DNA of 64,000 bases from Halobacteriovoraceae bacterium. GTDB lineage: Bacteria > Bdellovibrionota > Bacteriovoracia > Bacteriovoracales > Bacteriovoracaceae. Made by a program: the position numbers and the translations under genes. Shown here piece by piece: positions 16,982 to 24,324 of this stretch; position 1 is the stretch's first letter, and every line of letters begins with the position of its first letter. The notes under the pieces were generated by a model. It had not been told where the DNA came from, made no database searches, and worked only from the letters and a program-made list of their open reading frames with translations. The stretch spans positions 620,001 through 684,000 of the forward strand of contig JACKAJ010000016.1 in assembly GCA_020635135.1 (NCBI GenBank). Direction: 5' to 3'.

Positions 16982-17108
16982 AGGGTTGTACTCCTTAATT
17001 TCTATTGAATTACTCTGGACTCTCTCTTATATTATGCCGGCTAGAAATAGACAAATCTCAGCATAGAAAAACTACCATAACGGCCAGTTGCAGTATATAT
17101 GCTCACAT

Positions 17109-17191
17109 GATTAAGATTTTCAGGTAGGCGATGCTCGTGAAACTGTATGGTATACCGCGATCGAGCAACAACGACCCTGAAAAGCTTAATC
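17109..17191 (+). ncRNA. Structured leader RNA, riboswitch-like, family unknown
   Basis: A long closing helix pairs 17109-17115 with 17185-17191 (7 bp) and, after a single A/G mismatch, 17117-17124 with 17176-17183 (8 bp). Inside, TGCTCG (17132-17137) pairs with CGAGCA (17162-17167), and GTAT/ATAC can form a small apical hairpin. The asymmetric internal loop (TAGGCGA opposite ACAACGAC) is typical of ligand-binding or protein-binding RNAs. It ends 25 bases before an EamA transporter start. I compared it by eye with fluoride, guanidine, SAM, preQ1 and TPP consensus sequences and found no match. Confidence 0.5.
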
Positions 17192-17216
17192 AGAAGAGTA
17201 TAAAAGGAAAAATGCT

Positions 17217-18101
17217 TTGAGCGACCAAATGCTCTCCCCTATTTTCGCTCTAAGCGCCAATCTTTGCTTCTCCATATCAACGATTTACTTCGCTCACTAT
17301 TCAGCTCGCATAACTTCGGTTTGGATGAACACCGTTAAGGCCATGGTTTCATTGGTTTTTTTTATTCTGGTTGTACTCGCGACTCAAACTTTCACCCTTC
17401 TACCCTGGCAAACTGTTGCTTATCTCCTCACCAGTGGCTTTATTGGACTCGGCTGTGGGGATCTCTTCCTTCTCAATGGTTTTGTCATGTTGGGACCTGC
17501 ACGAACTCTCGTGCTTTTTTCCTTTCAGCCCATTATTTTTCTTTTTACTGACTCTCTGATTTTTGGAGAAGTCCTCAAGTGGAATAATATCGTCGCAGTC
17601 TTCATTTTTATTCTCTGCCTAGTCCTCTTTTCCACTGAGCACTACCGGAGAACGCGAACCTGGAATATTCTAGGGCTCGCCATGGCCATTGCCGGCGTTG
17701 CCCTCGATGGGACAGGCGTCTTTTTCACTAAGAATGCTTTTCACCATTCAGTTGGGCTCGATAGTACTTATGCCAATGTGATCAGGAATTTAGGCGCACT
17801 GAGCTTTTATTTTATCTATTCATTTTTCAAGCCCATCGATTTAGTTAAAAAATTTATTCCTCTAAACAAGCAAGATAAAATGAAGGTCTTTCTTTTTAGT
17901 TTTCTTGGAACTTTTTTGTCGCTCTTTTTCTATCTCAAGGCCATAAAGCTGGGAAGGCTTTCGATTGTCACGGCGATTTCAATTACCAGTCCACTTTTTG
18001 CTACCTTTTTTGAAAGCGCCATCAACAAACGAGCTCCTTCGAAAACTCTTCTTTTGTGCTTAGTTCTTTTTATTGGTTCTTACTTTCTCAATTTGTTATA
18101 A
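17217..18101 (+). CDS. EamA/DMT-family transporter
   Basis: A 294-residue integral membrane protein with ten predicted helices arranged as two EamA repeats; each repeat ends in a conserved helix (the first with VLFSFQPIIFLFTDSLIFGE, the second with SPLFATFFE). Such proteins export or import small metabolites or drugs; the substrate is unknown. The start is a TTG with AAGGA 8 bases upstream; the next in-frame ATG is at 17229. The folded leader at 17109-17191 suggests control by an effector. A strong terminator begins in the stop codon. Confidence 0.87.
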   Translation: MSDQMLSPIFALSANLCFSISTIYFAHYSARITSVWMNTVKAMVSLVFFILVVLATQTFTLLPWQTVAYLLTSGFIGLGCGDLFLLNGFVMLGPARTLVLFSFQPIIFLFTDSLIFGEVLKWNNIVAVFIFILCLVLFSTEHYRRTRTWNILGLAMAIAGVALDGTGVFFTKNAFHHSVGLDSTYANVIRNLGALSFYFIYSFFKPIDLVKKFIPLNKQDKMKVFLFSFLGTFLSLFFYLKAIKLGRLSIVTAISITSPLFATFFESAINKRAPSKTLLLCLVLFIGSYFLNLL

Positions 18102-18132
18102 AAAAAGGGCCTTATTCAAGGCCCTTTTTTTT
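18100..18132. terminator. Bidirectional rho-independent terminator
   Basis: Perfect stem of seven A plus GGGCCTT, loop ATTC, complement AAGGCCC and eight T. It serves the EamA transporter and the convergent lipoprotein gene. Confidence 0.92.
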
Positions 18133-18160
18133 ATTATGAAATTTTTTGTGATGGGGATTT

Positions 18161-18931
18161 CTATCTTACACTCCACATCCAAAAATAATCGTAGTAAGTA
18201 TAACCATTTGAGTACCAAGGACTGTATCCTGGTGTGTAATAATACCAGTTATTATTTTGGTAGTAAGTTGGCTGCCAGTAACGTGAATTATAGTTGTAAT
18301 TGTATGGATAGTAGTGATTGAAAGTGTAGCCGCCGTAGTTACCACAATAATTATAGTATGAGTAATAACCTACATTGTTGTTACACCCGTAGCGGTAGTT
18401 ATTAACATAAGAATTATAGTAATTTCCACTGTAAGGGCTGTAGTAGTACCCGTTGTTGTACCCATAATTATAGTTGTAATTGTAACCGCTATAATTGTTA
18501 TAGTTATTGTAGTAAGATCCATGAACATTTTTTTGAACAACGCTTTTCTTAACTACTCTTTGAGAGTTATTAAATGTATTTTCATTAACAACGAAATCAT
18601 TTTCAGGATCTTCAACAAAGCTAAATCCTTGATTTACTGGCTGACTTGGATATCCGTTTTGAGAGTTGATCACTTGGTTGTTGTTCATGGGTTGAAATTG
18701 GAGTTGACCGTTTTGAACAGCGCTCTGAAAATCACTCTCACTAGAAAAGCGGTTAGAAGAAACGGCATAGCTAGCAGTTCCATCATCAGAGACTCTGACG
18801 ATTACAGATTGAGGTCCTTGAATGGGAGCTCTTCTATTTTCGTGTCCTGTATTTTGAATTGTTTCAGTATCTTGGTCTTTCCCACAAGAAAAAAGCCCAA
18901 CCAACATGAGTGCTAATAAACTGTAGCGCAT
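18161..18931 (-). CDS. Tyr/Asn-rich low-complexity lipoprotein
   Basis: A 256-residue lipoprotein (lipobox GLFSC, Cys16). After a charged N-terminal region (residues 17-140), the last 115 residues are almost only Tyr, Asn, Gly and Ser (for example NYSGYNYNYNYGYNNGYYY) with a few Trp and Cys near the end. Such composition is typical of sticky, amyloid-like or adhesive surface proteins. GGAGG precedes the ATG by 8 bases. No enzyme motif is present. The repetitive codons (mainly TAT/TAC and AAT/AAC) make the region prone to length change. Confidence 0.75.
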   Translation of the reverse strand: MRYSLLALMLVGLFSCGKDQDTETIQNTGHENRRAPIQGPQSVIVRVSDDGTASYAVSSNRFSSESDFQSAVQNGQLQFQPMNNNQVINSQNGYPSQPVNQGFSFVEDPENDFVVNENTFNNSQRVVKKSVVQKNVHGSYYNNYNNYSGYNYNYNYGYNNGYYYSPYSGNYYNSYVNNYRYGCNNNVGYYSYYNYCGNYGGYTFNHYYPYNYNYNSRYWQPTYYQNNNWYYYTPGYSPWYSNGYTYYDYFWMWSVR

Positions 18932-19062
18932 CCTTCATCCCTCCATTTAAATTTATAAATTGTAAGTCCTTAAAATTGCTTACGTTCGAATTATCAAAGA
19001 GTTGAATTTTAGTCAATGCAGCATGTAATATTTATACTCTTTTGCGCAGAAAAACTTGAATC

Positions 19063-19091
19063 TTGAGAGCTTGACCTAATTCAAGTATTAT
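19063..19091 (+). promoter_or_regulatory. Sigma-70-type promoter for the serine hydrolase gene
   Basis: TTGAGA, 17 bases, TATTAT. The predicted start site is near 19098, leaving a leader of about 23 bases before the CTG at 19121. This supports a start upstream of the ATG at 19160. Confidence 0.55.
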
Positions 19092-19120
19092 CGCCCTTCA
19101 AACTTGAATAAGGAAAAAAA

Positions 19121-20530
19121 CTGAAGGCTTTAGCGATTCTTTTATTCTTTTTTTCTCTTATGGGCTTTGCTGATCAGCAAAGCCCACAGCCTCAACCTGA
19201 ACAGAGCCCGCTCGAAAAAGTTCTTTATCCCAATGACAATGATGATGTTCGTACTGATGCCGTCATTATCTATAAAAATAATAAAATTGTTTATGAAAAC
19301 TATAGTCGAGGCTACTCGGTCGAATCCAAGCACTTATCTTGGTCAGTGGCCAAAACGATTAGTGGAATACTAATCGGTATTGCTCATGAAGAAAAAATTC
19401 TCAATATTCAACATCTTTTAAGTTCATATTTTAGTGACTTTATTGGAAACGCACGGATTATTGATCTCCTTCAGATGTCATCAGCCATCGATTTTCAAGA
19501 AATCTACTCAGGAGTTCCCGTCAATGCTGATGTCACACGGATGCTCTATCTCGATGGGCCAAGTGTTGGCTTTGCCAATTATGTGGTTCGCCGACCACTA
19601 CGGCGAGAAAAACCAGGAGATCACTTTTATTATTCCAGTGGAGATACCAACGTCCTAATGGCGATTCTCAAGAAGAGTATGAAGACTTATGAATATGAAA
19701 AGTACCCCTGGGAAAAGTTTTTCAATCGCTTAAATATTCAAGCAACTTTTGAACAGGATAATTTTGGGAATTTTGTAGGATCATCATATATCTATATGAC
19801 TGCCAGGGACTTTCTAAAAGTCGGGCTTCTTCTCATGAACAAAGGAGTTCATAAAGGTGAACCCATCATCCCGAAGTGGTACTTTCAATTAATGAACACT
19901 GTCGCTCCAGGAGTTAAGGCCCACGCCCTCCCAGGAACTTCACAAACCCGAGCCTACTCAGCGCAAGTAACGACCAACCGAGGAATCCCTTCTCGTGGGT
20001 ATCCTCCAGAATATCCGGATCTTCCCTTAGATTCTCTTTTACTCATTGGGCATCAAGGACAATTCGTTGTGGCTAGTCCCAGTGAAAAACTTGTGATTGT
20101 CCGCTTGGCCACTGACAAAGGTGCCGCTTTAGATCGCCAAGCTTTTTTTCAAAGCGTTCGCCAGTATCTCAAAGAGCTAGACCTCAATGTTCACAGTGCC
20201 TCCCAAGCTCACCCCGAACTCTTTGAAAATCAAAAACAGCACGTGAATCCCACGTTTGATTTTTCACCACCGTGGAATACCTACCGTCGTATTCCTCGTT
20301 TAATTAATAGGTTGATTGCAAAAGAATATTGTTCATGCCGCTTTGTAGTGAAAAGAACCGCTGAACAATGTGAAGAAGATCTCGATATTTCGACTCCTGT
20401 TTTCCCTTTTATCAGTGAAGAAACGGATGACCAGACTATTGTTTCAGCCTACTTTGTTCCTGCCGATAGTTTAACGGCGAAGGCCCAGTATCTCGATGAC
20501 AAACTCGGCTGCCGCTTGCTCTCGAATTGA
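19121..20530 (+). CDS. Exported beta-lactamase-family serine hydrolase, probable CTG start
   Basis: A serine beta-lactamase/penicillin-binding-fold hydrolase of about 469 residues: SxxK motif SVAK (Ser75, Lys78) in HLSWSVAKTISG, and a YSS motif in FYYSSGDTN in the position of the family YxN. The first ATG, at 19160, lies inside a hydrophobic segment and has no ribosome-binding site. Read from a CTG at 19121, preceded by AAGGA at 6 bases, the protein begins KALAILLFFFSLMGFA, a complete signal peptide. An upstream TAA at 19109-19111 excludes a longer start. The family includes esterases and peptidases; the substrate is unknown. The C-terminus has two CxC/C-type cysteines. Confidence 0.8.
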   Translation: MKALAILLFFFSLMGFADQQSPQPQPEQSPLEKVLYPNDNDDVRTDAVIIYKNNKIVYENYSRGYSVESKHLSWSVAKTISGILIGIAHEEKILNIQHLLSSYFSDFIGNARIIDLLQMSSAIDFQEIYSGVPVNADVTRMLYLDGPSVGFANYVVRRPLRREKPGDHFYYSSGDTNVLMAILKKSMKTYEYEKYPWEKFFNRLNIQATFEQDNFGNFVGSSYIYMTARDFLKVGLLLMNKGVHKGEPIIPKWYFQLMNTVAPGVKAHALPGTSQTRAYSAQVTTNRGIPSRGYPPEYPDLPLDSLLLIGHQGQFVVASPSEKLVIVRLATDKGAALDRQAFFQSVRQYLKELDLNVHSASQAHPELFENQKQHVNPTFDFSPPWNTYRRIPRLINRLIAKEYCSCRFVVKRTAEQCEEDLDISTPVFPFISEETDDQTIVSAYFVPADSLTAKAQYLDDKLGCRLLSN

Positions 20531-20597
20531 GGTACGTCCACACTTTTGGGACTCAGGGCACTAATTGCGAATGAGTCACCAAAAACCTGGACATACC
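20531..20597. repeat. Palindromic repeat, copy 1 (degenerate)
   Basis: The left arm from 20531 shares 29 identical bases with copy 2 (start GGTACGTCCACACTTTTGGG). The right arm is an imperfect complement. The element exactly fills the gap between two convergent genes: it begins right after the TGA of the serine hydrolase and its last base is part of the stop codon of the lipoprotein on the other strand. Confidence 0.8.
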
Positions 20598-21925
20598 TAA
20601 AGAACCAGCTCGAGGGCATCAAAATAGTGATCGCGAACATCAGAGTTTTGAGTTCGCCGAACTTTTTTGGCATAGTCAAACCAGTGCTCATCATCTTTGG
20701 GTGATTTATTCCAGTTTTTTTCTATTGAGAGATAATCGTCTCGCATTGCTTCACTTTCAAGATATAACCACCCCGCACTCACACCACTACTTTGATTAAT
20801 TTTCCCATCTGGATTGAACTCAATAAGTTTAGGCAACTTGATCTTTTCCGAGTTAATAACACCTTCTGGATCATAGAGGAGCGCCTGAGTCTTTTTCTTC
20901 ATCTCTACTAGTCCCATTTTCCGATCGTAATAATAGTAAATATTTTTTACTTCGTTTCGTGAAAGATCAAAACTCACTCTCATTTCGGCCCAGGCTCCTC
21001 TTTTTTCTCTCAAAACAAATTCAAATAAATTTTTATAATAAGGTTTTCCAATCATCACTCTGGTAAAGAGATGATCAAATTTAGTTTCAGTATTGACGGC
21101 AAGAGGGATTTTGGATTGATAATAAGGGAAATTTATTTTTGCTAGGACTTTAAAGTATTCTTTATTTCCTGAATACCCCAAGCCATTTTCAACCGAAATC
21201 AGCTGCCTATCCTCGTGAATTGCTTTAGCATGATAATAGGCATTGAGATACGTGACATTGTCAGAGGATTCAAAACCTAACTCGAGAGCTTCTTTGTAGA
21301 TCACTTCATGGACAAGCAAAGAAGCCTTCTCAAAGATATCCAATTTCGAATAAAGCTTATTATCGACGAGATAACGATAATCTTGGGAATGATAGATGGA
21401 AGGATCTTTCCAAGAAGATTTATGAAGTGGGAGTTGGCGGACAATATTCTGATATGTACAATTGCGAAACTCTCCTTCTACACTAAAATCATTTGTGTTC
21501 TTTAATTTGAAACCCTCAAGAAATTTAGCTTCCTTTTTAAATTGCAAAATATCTTTTTTATAGCGCAAAAATCTTTCGGGATCGATGTACTGGAAACGCT
21601 CTAAAACTTTGATCGCTATCTCTTCTTCCGAATTTCCTGAAATTTTAACAGGTTCCCAATTCCAAAACTCTTTGGCCTTAACCAAATCGTAAAAATCAAC
21701 AGTCTCCTCTCCTTGGGAGTTAGTGCAAACAATTCCTATTCCACCAGTTCCCACATCTTTCCCGCTATCTTCTAATCGAGAATCTTCACCAGGGCCCTCC
21801 ACTGATTCTTCATTAGTTCTTTGAGATGCCGAGCCTTCCTGCTGGACGATAATTTTCTCAGTTCTCGGTTTGATAATTTCTTTAGAACATGAAAATAGGA
21901 TTAATAAACTAAGGAGATATTTCAT
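20597..21925 (-). CDS. Lipoprotein, conserved Bdellovibrio-type, unknown function
   Basis: A 442-residue lipoprotein (lipobox LILFSC). A charged linker (residues 20-55) is followed by a GTGGIGIVC segment and later KASLLVHEVIYKEA, a pattern I associate with exported proteins of Bdellovibrio-type genomes; the HE pair is reminiscent of a metal site but the usual HExxH is absent. It starts inside the upstream TIGR02147 gene (17-base overlap), so the two are one transcription unit and likely one system. No activity can be assigned. Confidence 0.65.
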   Translation of the reverse strand: MKYLLSLLILFSCSKEIIKPRTEKIIVQQEGSASQRTNEESVEGPGEDSRLEDSGKDVGTGGIGIVCTNSQGEETVDFYDLVKAKEFWNWEPVKISGNSEEEIAIKVLERFQYIDPERFLRYKKDILQFKKEAKFLEGFKLKNTNDFSVEGEFRNCTYQNIVRQLPLHKSSWKDPSIYHSQDYRYLVDNKLYSKLDIFEKASLLVHEVIYKEALELGFESSDNVTYLNAYYHAKAIHEDRQLISVENGLGYSGNKEYFKVLAKINFPYYQSKIPLAVNTETKFDHLFTRVMIGKPYYKNLFEFVLREKRGAWAEMRVSFDLSRNEVKNIYYYYDRKMGLVEMKKKTQALLYDPEGVINSEKIKLPKLIEFNPDGKINQSSGVSAGWLYLESEAMRDDYLSIEKNWNKSPKDDEHWFDYAKKVRRTQNSDVRDHYFDALELVL

Positions 21926-22706
21926 GGGATTCCTCTAGCATGGAAAAAAACTGTGTCGATAGACAGTAAACATTATTCTTACAATCATCTTGAGAAGCCA
22001 GTTTGGATATTTCCAGTCTGGCATTTTTTATGATTCTCCTTGCCTCATCCATATTCTTTTCGGAAAAAGACATAATATTGGCACCAAGATCTCTTTTAGA
22101 AAACTCCTGTTGGTCAATAGCGTGAAATGCCTTTCGCAAGATTTCTTTATGAAATGACCGTATGACTCTTGAAGGTGTTTGTCCTCGATACTCCATGGCA
22201 TGAAGTTGGTCTCGCCATATCCCTTTTTCAATAGCCAGAACATTGAGTGACACAAGTTTTTCAATAGCCTTTTGAGTTTTCTTTTCTGAAAGCCCAATTT
22301 TTTGACTGATCCAAGCCACTGAGGGTTCAAAGTTTTCTAGATACGTTAACTCCAAAATTGCAAAATAATACCACTCTGAGAGAATTTTCATAAATTCTAA
22401 ATCAACGACTGTTTTATCGTTATATTTTTTAAGTTTTTTATTCAATTCAGCAGCTTCTATCGATGATGCCGATTCGAGTGATACCATTAAAAGAAAAAAC
22501 TCAGCCTTGTTTTTATCTAAGCTTAAGTTTTTAGCAATTTTTTGGGCAATCCCAAGCGAGAGATTTTTCTTTTTATTCAGAACTTCAGAGAGAAAACTGA
22601 CAGAGACGCCAATATCTCGAGAATAGGCTCTCAGAGAATAGCTTTGATTAATTTTTTTCTTACAAGAATAAATTTCTTTTAAAAAATGGCGATAATCTTT
22701 TTTCAC
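21909..22706 (-). CDS. TIGR02147/DUF4423-family regulator-like protein
   Basis: A 265-residue cytosolic protein with an N-terminal helix-turn-helix (YSLRAYSRDIGVSVSFLSEV), a middle helical segment with the conserved EWYYFAILEL, and a winged-helix-like part (VAWISQKIGLSEKKTQKAIEKL). This order is the TIGR02147 family, found in Fibrobacter and Bdellovibrio relatives and usually next to an exported protein, as here. A role as transcription regulator of the coupled lipoprotein is inference. Confidence 0.78.
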   Translation of the reverse strand: MKKDYRHFLKEIYSCKKKINQSYSLRAYSRDIGVSVSFLSEVLNKKKNLSLGIAQKIAKNLSLDKNKAEFFLLMVSLESASSIEAAELNKKLKKYNDKTVVDLEFMKILSEWYYFAILELTYLENFEPSVAWISQKIGLSEKKTQKAIEKLVSLNVLAIEKGIWRDQLHAMEYRGQTPSRVIRSFHKEILRKAFHAIDQQEFSKRDLGANIMSFSEKNMDEARRIIKNARLEISKLASQDDCKNNVYCLSTQFFSMLEESHEISP

Positions 22707-22713
22707 AAATAAT

Positions 22714-22743
22714 TTTTGAGCAACTGAAAACAGCTGCTCAAAA
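22714..22743 (-). terminator. Hairpin, probable terminator
   Basis: TTTTGAGCA-C-TG pairs with its complement across a 4-base loop, with one internal mismatch, between two minus-strand genes. The tail on the minus strand is AT-rich rather than pure T. Confidence 0.55.
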
Positions 22744-22752
22744 GACCTCTCT

Positions 22753-23139
22753 TTAATCTCTTACACATTGGAGTCGCAGTGGGCTTTTCCCAAGACCAAA
22801 ACGAACTATCAAGACTTTTTGATCAAGTGGAATACCTTCAAGAGCAAAACGATCTATTTCTTTGATGATTTTATCATCGCGAACAATTACTTTAAACACG
22901 CGAACACTGTAATAATCGTTTTCATTCATTGAGATTTCCATCTTATACTTTCGCTTGGAATTTCGATCTGAAGAATCGAATAACTTTGAAGCCTGATCTT
23001 CTCCCGATAATCGTAAAATTCCACCACCTATATAGACGACTCGACTTCGAACTTGCATATCGATAAGTTCACAGCTCACAGAATCGTTAGCAAAAGTTTG
23101 TAGGCTCATCAAAAACAAAATACTGGCAATCATTTTCAT
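22753..23139 (-). CDS. Small secreted protein, unknown function
   Basis: A 128-residue protein with signal peptide MKMIASILFLMSLQTFA. The mature part of about 110 residues is predicted as a small beta-rich domain with two cysteines near its ends (CELIDMQV and LQCVRD) that could form a disulphide. Upstream on the minus strand, TTGAAT, 18 bases, TATCTT is a plausible promoter. No family recognised. Confidence 0.6.
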   Translation of the reverse strand: MKMIASILFLMSLQTFANDSVSCELIDMQVRSRVVYIGGGILRLSGEDQASKLFDSSDRNSKRKYKMEISMNENDYYSVRVFKVIVRDDKIIKEIDRFALEGIPLDQKVLIVRFGLGKSPLRLQCVRD

Positions 23140-23268
23140 TAGGCACTCCTTATCGCAATAAATACGTGCTGAAAAGATACTTGGAGAGAGTGAAGATATT
23201 CAATGAGTTGAATCAGAATCTGTTCGCTGCTGTTCGCTCTTAGAGCTGACACACTGCTGAACGTAGAT

Positions 23269-23355
23269 GGGTATAGATGGGTACGTCCACACTTTTGGGA
23301 CTCAGGGCGTTTATTGCCATCAGTCCCAAAAGTGTGGACGTACCCTAATATACCC
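23269..23355. repeat. Palindromic repeat, copy 2 (long perfect hairpin)
   Basis: Core 24-bp perfect inverted repeat (23279-23302 with 23322-23345) around a 19-base loop; weaker pairing extends it to 23269-23355 through GGGTA/TACCC direct repeats. The core shares 29 identical bases with copy 1 at 20531. The right end overlaps the stop codon of the minus-strand lipoprotein gene, as in copy 1. Confidence 0.88.
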
Positions 23356-24278
23356 TAATAGAGTTCGACGAAATCGCCTTCTGTCACGCTCCCACCAGAA
23401 TGGAGAATCGCGACGGCACCATCGGGTCCAAAGTAATCAATTATCTCGATAGTTCCCTTGACGTCCCCTTGCGAGATACCGATCATCGCGCCAGTTTCTG
23501 GATCGTAAACTTCCTCGCCCTCCGTGATCACTTTGAGCACATCGCCGAGATTGATTCCGGAAGCTCTCCCTGCATTGACATAGATTTTTGTTCCAATGAT
23601 TTTGGCCACTCTTCCAACCCAATCGAGCTTTGAAACCAGATCAGTGAGTTTGGGAACAAATTTTCGAACAGCAACCTTCGAAGCAAAGCGAAGCATACCG
23701 CGCTTATAAGCAAGATTGTCTTCTGCCTCTTTTAGGTAAAAGCGAAAAGTGGCATCATCCACATCCCCTTGTTGGGTGTCGACGAAAATTTCTTTTCCAC
23801 CATTCACATCGTACATGCGAAGTTCAACGATCGACTGACCAAAGGCCTTGGTCTGTCTCACAAAACCAATCTCATCACTTTTTTGGCGAAAGCGCGTTTT
23901 ACTTATTCGGCCGTAGATGACCAAGTTGATTCCCGCCATCTTCGCTTTTTTAGTTAATTGAACAAGTTTAACTCCACCAGCGGCGTAAATTTCTTTGGAG
24001 TTTCCAAAAATTTTATCCGCGACAGGGTCTATAATAATATCGCGAGTCCGTGAAAGACTGCGCCGCAATTCTTCAGTCGCAATAATGGCGAGATCTTCTC
24101 CTCCATAGGGAGTTTCATTGAAGAGAGTTAGAAGCGCCACTTTCTTTTTAATGGGAGTAAACTGTGATCCCTTGCTTGGATTATTATAGCTATAACCTAA
24201 ATTGTCCCGTCTTCTCAAAGGAACTTTGGAACAATTAATAAGCAAAGCAAAGAGTGAAAAAAGAGAAACCCATCTCAT
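23355..24278 (-). CDS. Lipoprotein with CsgG-like and FlgT C-terminal-like domains
   Basis: A 307-residue lipoprotein (lipobox LLINC). Residues about 45-150 resemble the CsgG/PEGA-associated periplasmic fold (VALLTLFNETPYGGEDLA, then KAKMAGINLVIYGRI). Residues about 215-305 match the C-terminal beta-barrel of FlgT: GKI-type strand, NAGRASGINLGDVL, the EVYDPETGAMIG motif and the terminal GGSVTEGDFVEL. It probably assembles at the inner face of the outer membrane. Its stop codon is provided by the palindromic repeat. It is the last of a group behind dnaE. Confidence 0.72.
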   Translation of the reverse strand: MRWVSLFSLFALLINCSKVPLRRRDNLGYSYNNPSKGSQFTPIKKKVALLTLFNETPYGGEDLAIIATEELRRSLSRTRDIIIDPVADKIFGNSKEIYAAGGVKLVQLTKKAKMAGINLVIYGRISKTRFRQKSDEIGFVRQTKAFGQSIVELRMYDVNGGKEIFVDTQQGDVDDATFRFYLKEAEDNLAYKRGMLRFASKVAVRKFVPKLTDLVSKLDWVGRVAKIIGTKIYVNAGRASGINLGDVLKVITEGEEVYDPETGAMIGISQGDVKGTIEIIDYFGPDGAVAILHSGGSVTEGDFVELY

Positions 24279-24324
24279 AACAATATTTTACTGGAAATTT
24301 TGGTGCTCTACATCCTAGAAATTT

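Noticed and set aside
17125..17175. Fluoride riboswitch-like GGCGATG and AAACTG pieces in the EamA leader
   Set aside because: The fluoride pseudoknot partner CGCC is missing after the first stem, the outer 15-bp helix is not part of that family, and the downstream gene is not a fluoride exporter.
17404..17421. Possible sigma-54 site TGGCAAACTGTTGC
   Set aside because: The GG-to-GC spacing is one base too short and the site lies inside the transporter gene.
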